Shown here: one piece after another, positions 13,543-17,892 of the stretch
How the letters are laid out: each line of letters starts with the position of its first letter
Position numbering within the stretch: position 1 is the first letter of the stretch
Assembly (NCBI GenBank): GCA_027489415.1
Contig: JAIXZU010000003.1
Span: forward strand, 1 to 17,892
Direction of reading: 5' to 3'
Source of the DNA: Alphaproteobacteria bacterium
GTDB lineage: Bacteria; Pseudomonadota; Alphaproteobacteria; UBA2136; UBA6156
Length of the DNA: 17,892 bases
Position numbers and translations under genes: made by a program
The notes under the pieces: model-generated
Seen by the model: the letters and a program-made list of their open reading frames with translations, nothing else
Databases searched by the model: none
Told to the model about the DNA's origin: nothing

Positions 13543-14787
13543 ATGAACACGTCGTCCAGCAAGCAAAAAGTCATGGTGGTCTTCGGCACGCGGCCGGAAG
13601 CCATCAAACTCGCCCCCATGGTCCTCGCCCTGAGGGCGGACCCCCGCTTCGACCTCTGCACCGTCTCCACCGGCCAGCACCGCGAAATGCTCTGGCCGAT
13701 TCTCGACTGGTTCGACATCAAGCCGGACCACACCCTCGACGTCATGGCCCCCGGCCAACCCCTCGCCTTCCTTTCCGGCAAGCTTCTGGGCGGCCTGCAC
13801 ACCCTCATGGAAGCCGAACAGCCGGACATCGTCATGGTGCAGGGGGATACCACAACCGCCTTCATGGCCGCTCTCACCGCCTACTACGGCTACGACTACT
13901 TCGTTCGCAACGCCGAAAACATCCCCACCGGCACGGCCCATGGCACCCGCCACCACATTCAGGTCGCACATCTGGAAGCCGGCCTGCGCACTTACAACAA
14001 CTATGCCCCGTTCCCGGAAGAAGTGAACCGCAAGCTCATCGGCCATATCGCCAGCTGGCACTTTGCGCCCACCGCCACCGCCGCACAGGCGCTGTTTGAC
14101 GAAAACATCACCGAAAACGTCTTCATTACCGGTAACTCCGCCATCGACGCCCTCCACCTGACTGTCGAACGCCTCGGCGACAGCACCACACAGCGTCCCC
14201 TCCCGCAAGGCCTCACGCCGGAACACCTGCAAAAGCCCTATATCCTCATCACCGGCCACCGGCGGGAGAACTACGGCGAAGGCTTCGAGCACATCTGCAA
14301 GGCCATCGCCGCCCTCGCCCAGCGCTACCCGTCCCACAATTTCATCTATCCCGTGCACCTAAACCAGCACGTGCAAGGGCCGGTGCGCAGCATGCTCGGC
14401 AATCTCAGCAACGTGATACTCACACCGCCGGTGGACTATCCGGACTTCATCCACCTCATGCGCCACAGCCATCTCATCCTGACCGACTCCGGCGGGATTC
14501 AGGAAGAAGGCCCCGCCCTTGGCAAACCGGTGCTCGTGATGCGCGACCTCACCGAACGCCCCGAAGGCATCATGGCTGGCACCAACCGCCTCATCGGCAC
14601 CACCACGCAGGGCATCATCAATAACGTCGCGGAACTCCTCGACAATCCCGCGAAGTACGACGCCATGTCCCGCGCCACCAACCCCTACGGGGACGGCCTC
14701 GCCACGAGGCGCATCCTCAACCTCCTCGCCGGCGAAGGCGCCGCGGACAACACCTTCATCCCCGCCTACGGCAGCGCCGCCGCCTAG
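13543..14787 (+). CDS. wecB: UDP-N-acetylglucosamine 2-epimerase (non-hydrolysing)
   Basis: A 414-residue cytoplasmic enzyme interconverting UDP-GlcNAc and UDP-ManNAc, which feeds ManNAc-type sugars into surface polysaccharides. Family motifs are complete: VMVVFGTRPEAIKLAPMV at the N-terminus, STGQHREML, QGDTTTAFMA (Asp102), HLEAGLRT (Glu145), PFPEEVNRKLIGHIASWHFAPT (Glu159), TGHRREN (His239), and the C-terminal TDSGGIQEEGPALGKPVLVMRDLTERPEG. These acids and the histidine correspond to E. coli Asp95, Glu117, Glu131 and His213. The spacing from Asp102 to Glu145 is 43 residues against 22 in E. coli; the extra 21 residues (about 116-138) are the only clear insertion. The start at 13543 matches the family N-terminus; in-frame sequence upstream to 13390 does not. 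It is the only plus-strand gene, divergent from the fibre-like gene. No intrinsic terminator follows. Confidence 0.95.
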   Translation: MNTSSSKQKVMVVFGTRPEAIKLAPMVLALRADPRFDLCTVSTGQHREMLWPILDWFDIKPDHTLDVMAPGQPLAFLSGKLLGGLHTLMEAEQPDIVMVQGDTTTAFMAALTAYYGYDYFVRNAENIPTGTAHGTRHHIQVAHLEAGLRTYNNYAPFPEEVNRKLIGHIASWHFAPTATAAQALFDENITENVFITGNSAIDALHLTVERLGDSTTQRPLPQGLTPEHLQKPYILITGHRRENYGEGFEHICKAIAALAQRYPSHNFIYPVHLNQHVQGPVRSMLGNLSNVILTPPVDYPDFIHLMRHSHLILTDSGGIQEEGPALGKPVLVMRDLTERPEGIMAGTNRLIGTTTQGIINNVAELLDNPAKYDAMSRATNPYGDGLATRRILNLLAGEGAADNTFIPAYGSAAA

Positions 14788-15318
14788 CCCGCCATTCCGG
14801 CGGAGGCCGGAATGCGGCCTGCGAGTCCAGACGCAGTCAGACGAGACAGCGCCGCAAGGCGGGCCGTTCCTATAACCAATAAACGCGCCCCCAAACGCCA
14901 CCTGTTTCCCCGGCTGCGGCGAACTACAGAAATCTCATTTCTGGTAAGTTCGCCCAGACCCGGGATCCCCCGGCGTCAAACCTTCCAAGCCAACCTCAGC
15001 AAAACCCTCATAAGTACCCGCAGTCCTCCCCCCGCCTCCATGCCGACGAATGCCGTCATCCACGAAAGCCGTGCAAAACATAAAGCAACCCCCCATCTCA
15101 ACCCGCAACCCACCATGAATCCCTTAACCCATGAGCCCATGAGCCCACTCTCCATCCCCTACCCCGCCACTTTCCTTACATTCACCCAACATGGTAACCA
15201 AAAATCGGCCCCCACAGCCAAACTCACCCGTCACGGCCCAAGCACTTTCCACCCATTCTCCACCCCCCAAATCCCAAACTAAACCAACAAAATCAACACC
15301 TTAACAAAAACACAAAAC
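14788..15318 (+). other. Gene-free stretch with REP-like hairpin and C-rich, G-poor section
   Basis: No credible gene lies here on either strand; the one open plus-strand frame (14812-15282) has a composition-driven Pro/Thr/Ser-rich translation and no family pattern. The left part holds the inverted repeat at 14793-14814 and other self-complementary, intergenic-repeat-like sequence. From about 15070 to 15318 the plus strand becomes strongly C-rich and G-poor: over 15121-15330 I count about 90 C and 15 G. That composition on an RNA following wecB is what Rho-dependent termination sites look like. The promoter at 15319 follows directly. Confidence 0.5.
14793..14814 (+). repeat. REP-like inverted repeat after wecB
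   Basis: CATTCCGG and CCGGAATG pair perfectly around the 6-base loop CGGAGG, 5 bp after the wecB stop. The shape, a CATTCC...GGAATG hairpin with a purine-rich loop, recalls the dispersed intergenic palindromes of many alphaproteobacteria. There is no T-tract, so it is not a standard terminator, though it could stabilise the 3' end of the transcript. Confidence 0.55.
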
Positions 15319-15347
15319 TTGACAAATACCCCTCAATAGGCTATAAT
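15319..15347 (+). promoter_or_regulatory. Perfect consensus sigma-70 promoter, antisense to motB
   Basis: TTGACA (15319-15324), a 17-bp spacer, and TATAAT (15342-15347) match the ideal sigma-70 promoter at all 12 positions. Transcription would start near 15354 on the plus strand and run into the 3' end of motB in the antisense direction. The only downstream frame, GTG at 15364 to TAA at 15474 (36 codons), has no ribosome binding site and overlaps motB. Confidence 0.65.
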
Positions 15348-15366
15348 AACCCTATTCAATCACGTG

Positions 15367-15391
15367 AAAATATCCCGCAAACCCGCGGAAT
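15367..15391 (-). terminator. Intrinsic terminator of motAB
   Basis: On the minus strand ATTCCGC and GCGGGAT form a 7-bp stem with one G-U pair and a GGGTTT loop, followed by ATTTTC. It begins 3 bp after the motB stop codon. The T-tract is short, so efficiency may be moderate. Confidence 0.6.
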
Positions 15392-15393
15392 AC

Positions 15394-16314
15394 CTAGTAA
15401 ACCGTCGGCCCCATCTGCGGCGCAATCAATCCGTCCTGGCTGAACTGCGCCAGCGTCCCTTTCTTGCTCCGTAAAATAATAATCGTAATCCGCCGGTTTT
15501 TAACCGCTTCGGGCTGGTCAACCAGCAACGGCTGCTGGCTGCTGTAACCGGCAACACGGGCCAAACGTCGCTCCGGCATGCCTTCTTCCATCATCACGCG
15601 GCGCACGCTGTTGGCACGGTCACTGCTCAGCTCCCAGTTGGTGTAAACGGGGTTGGCACCACGGTAGGGCACCACATCAGTGTGTCCCCCAATCGCAAGG
15701 TTGTTCGGCAGCGGCCCCAGCACATCGGTCACAACTGCCAACATTTGTCGTGTATAATCAAACATTTGCCCGCCACCCGTCTCAAATAGCGGCCGGTCCT
15801 GGCTGTCCGTAATCGTAATCCGCAAGCCTTCCGGCGTCATATCAATCAACATGTTATCCAGTAACGTCTTCAGCTCCGGCACATTCATCACGGCCTTTTT
15901 CAGCTGCTCGGCCACCTGCCGGAACATGGCGTCTTCCTTAGCTTGCATCGCCATGTCGTCATTGTCACTGGCTTGGGAAGGCGGCATCGCGGGCGTCTCT
16001 TCCGGCGCGGTCGCATCCGCCGCAATCACGCTGCTGCCTTGCATAATCCCCTGTCCACCACCGTACTGGGATGAATTGCTCGGCGGGTTGAAATAATTGG
16101 CAATCCCCGCCTTCTGCTCTTTGGTGGTACTGGCCAGCAACCACAGCAGCAGGAAGAACGCCATCATCGCGGTCACGAAGTCGGCATAAGCTACTTTCCA
16201 AGCCCCACCGTGGTGGCCACCATGCCCGCCCCGTGCCTTTTTCTTGATGACGATGACAGCAGGGCCATTCCCCCCGCTGCCACCACCACCACCGCCGTTT
16301 TCTTCGTCCGCCAT
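15394..16314 (-). CDS. motB: Flagellar motor stator protein MotB
   Basis: A 306-residue stator subunit, anchored to peptidoglycan, that forms the ion channel with MotA. The N-terminal cytoplasmic tail is Gly- and His-rich (GGHGGHHGG) and leads into the single membrane helix AWKVAYADFVTAMMAFFLLL at about 38-60, with the essential ion-binding Asp45 (E. coli Asp32). The linker contains the plug region and a Met/Ala/Pro-rich stretch. The OmpA-like domain covers about 165-285, with IGGHTDVVPY (208-217), NWELSSDRANSVRRVM (226-241) and NRRITIIIL (273-281), the peptidoglycan-binding signature. The N-terminal arrangement is common in alphaproteobacterial MotB. The gene starts 3 bp after the motA stop, so the two are translated as one operon; AAGG lies about 9 bp before the ATG. 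Asp at the ion site is shared by proton and sodium stators, so the driving ion is not settled here. Confidence 0.97.
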   Translation of the reverse strand: MADEENGGGGGGSGGNGPAVIVIKKKARGGHGGHHGGAWKVAYADFVTAMMAFFLLLWLLASTTKEQKAGIANYFNPPSNSSQYGGGQGIMQGSSVIAADATAPEETPAMPPSQASDNDDMAMQAKEDAMFRQVAEQLKKAVMNVPELKTLLDNMLIDMTPEGLRITITDSQDRPLFETGGGQMFDYTRQMLAVVTDVLGPLPNNLAIGGHTDVVPYRGANPVYTNWELSSDRANSVRRVMMEEGMPERRLARVAGYSSQQPLLVDQPEAVKNRRITIIILRSKKGTLAQFSQDGLIAPQMGPTVY

Positions 16315-16317
16315 CGC

Positions 16318-17193
16318 TTATGCCTTCGCCTCACCACTGCCAAGGCTGTTCAGGTACTCTTCAGCCTCTTGGAAACTCGGCCGCACCGGTCCCGGTACGT
16401 GTTTACGGGTAAATTCTGCAATAATCTGCGGGCTTAACTGCCGCGCAAAGTTCAAAATCGCAATCTTGATACAAATATAAAACGCGTGCTCACCCGTATA
16501 CTGGGCTTCAATGTTCTTACCCATAGGGCCAATCACGCCGTAAGCCATCAAGACCCCGAAGAAAGTCCCAACCAGCGCCGCACCAATCAATTTACCAAGA
16601 ATTTCAGGAGGTTCGGTAATACTCCCCATGGTCACAATCACTCCAAGCACCGCCGCTACAATCCCCAGCGCTGGCATACCATCACCGATGTTCGCAAACG
16701 CGTTCACAACCGCACTCCGGTCATTATGGTGAATATGGATCTCCTCATCCATCAACTCTTCCAGCTGGTTAGGCATCCCGCTGCCCATCACGATAAGCCG
16801 CACGTTGTCACAAATAAACGCCTCAACATGGTGGTCTTTGGTCAGCAGCGGATATTTCTGGAACAGGGAGCTCTCATGCGGGTGGTCAATATGCTGTTCA
16901 ACTTCCTTAATGCCTTTGGTCCGCATTAACTTGGAAAGCTCGAAAAAGAAGCCCATCAACTGCATATAAGGCTCTTTTTTCCAATAAGGTAGCCCCGTCA
17001 GCAGCACCTTCATGCCCCCACCGGTGGCCTTCAGCACGTGCCCGGGGTTGGCAATAATGAATGCCCCCGTCGCAGCGCCACCAATAATAATAAATTCACT
17101 GGGTTGCCACAAAACGGCAAGCTGGCCGTGGTGCATCAAATAACCACCCACCACAGAGCCCAAACAGACCACAAGACCAATAATGAATAACAT
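16318..17193 (-). CDS. motA: Flagellar motor stator protein MotA
   Basis: A 291-residue inner-membrane stator subunit that acts on FliG in the rotor. There are four membrane segments: about 2-20, 32-49, 170-190 and 200-222. Residues matching the E. coli functional set are present: Arg91 in LMRTKG, Glu97/Glu99 in the following KEVEQ, Pro174 in GDGMPALG and Pro223 in IGPMG. The cytoplasmic loop is long and His-rich (HIDHPHESS, EIHIHHND), as usual for the non-Bacillus group of MotA proteins. AGGGTGAG a few bases before the ATG supports the start. motB follows after 3 bp. A lolA-like gene and its terminator lie upstream, so motAB either has a weak promoter in the 110-bp gap or partly depends on read-through; I could not identify a good promoter there. 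Confidence 0.97.
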   Translation of the reverse strand: MLFIIGLVVCLGSVVGGYLMHHGQLAVLWQPSEFIIIGGAATGAFIIANPGHVLKATGGGMKVLLTGLPYWKKEPYMQLMGFFFELSKLMRTKGIKEVEQHIDHPHESSLFQKYPLLTKDHHVEAFICDNVRLIVMGSGMPNQLEELMDEEIHIHHNDRSAVVNAFANIGDGMPALGIVAAVLGVIVTMGSITEPPEILGKLIGAALVGTFFGVLMAYGVIGPMGKNIEAQYTGEHAFYICIKIAILNFARQLSPQIIAEFTRKHVPGPVRPSFQEAEEYLNSLGSGEAKA

Positions 17194-17232
17194 GCGCTCA
17201 CCCTAGCAAAACCTTAGCCAGCGCCCAACCCC

Positions 17233-17271
17233 AAAAGCCACAGGGGGCCGCCTTTCAGCAACCCCCCTGTG
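17233..17271 (-). terminator. Intrinsic terminator of the LolA-like gene
   Basis: On the minus strand CACAGGGGG and CCCCCTGTG form a perfect 9-bp stem with a 15-base loop, followed by GCTTTTG. It lies between the lolA-like stop and motA. The large loop and short T-tract suggest incomplete termination. Confidence 0.65.
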
Positions 17272-17304
17272 TCTAATCAAACGATACTGTCTGATAAATA
17301 GGAA

Positions 17305-17892
17305 CTAGTTCCGCTGGTCATAAACCCCGGGCGTAAACGCAAACATTTTCGCAGGCAGGCTCACATTTTCTCGCAGGTTGCTGAATTCCACGCGCGTTGT
17401 CACACTCAGCGTATCCAGCGCGTCAATCTGCCGCAGCTGCATCCGGTTGCCCGGCATGCGGTCAAACACCAGCTTTAAACTGGCAAGGCCAGTCTGGTCG
17501 CCAGTCGCAATTTTCTTATCAACGGCAAAATCCACTTCCAGTCGCTGGCTCGTCGTTTTCACATGGGTGGCACGCAAGCCTTGCTTGGAAAGGTTGAGTG
17601 TCTTGGCATTAAACAACCGCGCCACACCGGCATCCATCGGCAACTGGGTCGCCTGCTGGCGGTCATCAATGAAATAAATCGCACTGCCGGTCGAAACTAG
17701 CTTCTGCGCTACCGGCGTCTGGTACTGCCACAGGAACTGCCCGGGCCGCCGCCAGCTGAACACGCCCGCACTCGCGGTCCGCTCGCCGGTCACGGTCTGG
17801 GTAAAGTTGGCCTGCAGCGTTGAAATGCCATTGAAATAATCCTCAACCGCCTTAGTCACAGCACTCAAACCGGGCTGCGGAGTATTGTTGAC
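17305..17892 (-). CDS. lolA: LolA-like outer-membrane lipoprotein carrier protein (5' end outside window)
   Basis: The frame is open through the right window edge, so the start and any signal peptide are missing; 195 residues are visible. LolA is a periplasmic chaperone that takes lipoproteins from the LolCDE transporter and hands them to the outer membrane. Features of the family are visible: YFNGISTLQANFTQTV near the visible start, the RPGQFLWQYQTPVAQKLVS strand pair, AIYFIDDRQQATQLPMD, and the later hydrophobic strands SLKLVFDR and VEFSNLREN. These form the half-barrel that holds the lipid. A TTG codon at 17868 is not the true start, because the homology extends upstream of it. The visible length agrees with mature LolA. 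LolA-fold relatives with other jobs exist, so the symbol is probable rather than certain. A 12-bp palindrome spans the stop codon. Confidence 0.82.
   Translation of the reverse strand, partial: VNNTPQPGLSAVTKAVEDYFNGISTLQANFTQTVTGERTASAGVFSWRRPGQFLWQYQTPVAQKLVSTGSAIYFIDDRQQATQLPMDAGVARLFNAKTLNLSKQGLRATHVKTTSQRLEVDFAVDKKIATGDQTGLASLKLVFDRMPGNRMQLRQIDALDTLSVTTRVEFSNLRENVSLPAKMFAFTPGVYDQRN

Noticed and set aside
13534..14901. Minus-strand open frames opposite wecB (13534-14358 and 14359-14901)
   Set aside because: They mirror the strongly conserved WecB coding sequence and have Gly/Val/Ala-rich, composition-driven translations.
14958..14974. Adjacent CCCGGG and GGATCC sites, resembling a vector polylinker
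   Set aside because: The order and flanks do not match common cloning sites, and the surrounding bases look like ordinary intergenic sequence.
14812..15282. 156-codon plus-strand frame in the gene-free stretch
   Set aside because: It begins within the REP-like hairpin, has no ribosome binding site, and its Pro/Thr/Ser-rich translation follows from the C-rich bases.
15364..15474. 36-codon GTG frame downstream of the consensus promoter
   Set aside because: No ribosome binding site, almost fully overlaps motB antisense, and the basic translation is what the opposite strand of motB would give. The promoter more plausibly makes a non-coding RNA.
16280..16297. CCA-type trinucleotide run in the motB N-terminus
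   Set aside because: It encodes a Gly-rich tail that is usual for this protein, and the run is short and mixed with other Gly codons. Length variation is possible but not indicated.

Overview
The window is about 18 kb of dense bacterial chromosome of moderately high GC. It most likely comes from an alphaproteobacterium. The support is the C-terminal signature of GyrB, a MotB whose N-terminus has the GGHHGGAWKVAYADFVTAMM arrangement usual in that class, and a glycine-zipper surface lipoprotein of the RT0821/Lpp0805 (17 kDa antigen) type. No rRNA, tRNA, insertion sequence, integrase or CRISPR array was seen. All recognisable genes except one lie on the minus strand, and most end in a clear intrinsic terminator, so the window looks like a series of short transcription units.

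Layout from left to right. Positions 1-276 hold the start of a ResB-like membrane protein (cytochrome c maturation) that stops early at an in-frame TAG near the window edge. Positions 535-3072 encode gyrB. Positions 3246-3827 encode a short ClpP-like serine protease with its own promoter and a 5'-leader hairpin. Positions 3924-5150 encode an M48 metalloprotease lipoprotein. Positions 5231-6580 encode a single-pass membrane protein with a DUF2939-like domain. Positions 6722-8395 encode a heparinase II/III-family protein. Positions 8507-10552 encode a Cache-type chemoreceptor. Positions 10706-11182 encode the surface lipoprotein. Positions 11328-13340 encode a secreted, cysteine-paired fibre-like protein built of phage-tail-type repeats. 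Positions 13543-14787 (plus strand) encode UDP-GlcNAc 2-epimerase, WecB. Positions 14788-15393 contain no gene. Positions 15394-17193 encode motB and motA, and positions 17305-17892 a LolA-like lipoprotein carrier cut by the window edge.

Most of the genes concern the cell envelope: lipoprotein transport (LolA), envelope lipoproteins, a fibrous exported protein, polysaccharide metabolism (WecB, heparinase-like protein) and motility with sensing (MotA/MotB, chemoreceptor). gyrB and the ClpP-like protease are the cytoplasmic genes.

No complete new defence or mobile system is visible. The points most worth a second look are: a perfect consensus sigma-70 promoter in the gene-free stretch that points antisense into motB; the fibre-like protein, whose 20 mature cysteines fall into ten evenly spaced pairs; a WecB with a 21-residue insertion between two catalytic acids; a G7 tract inside a possible wecB promoter; a ClpP homologue lacking the N-terminal axial-loop region; and a pair of near-palindromes flanking a possible promoter of the DUF2939-type gene.
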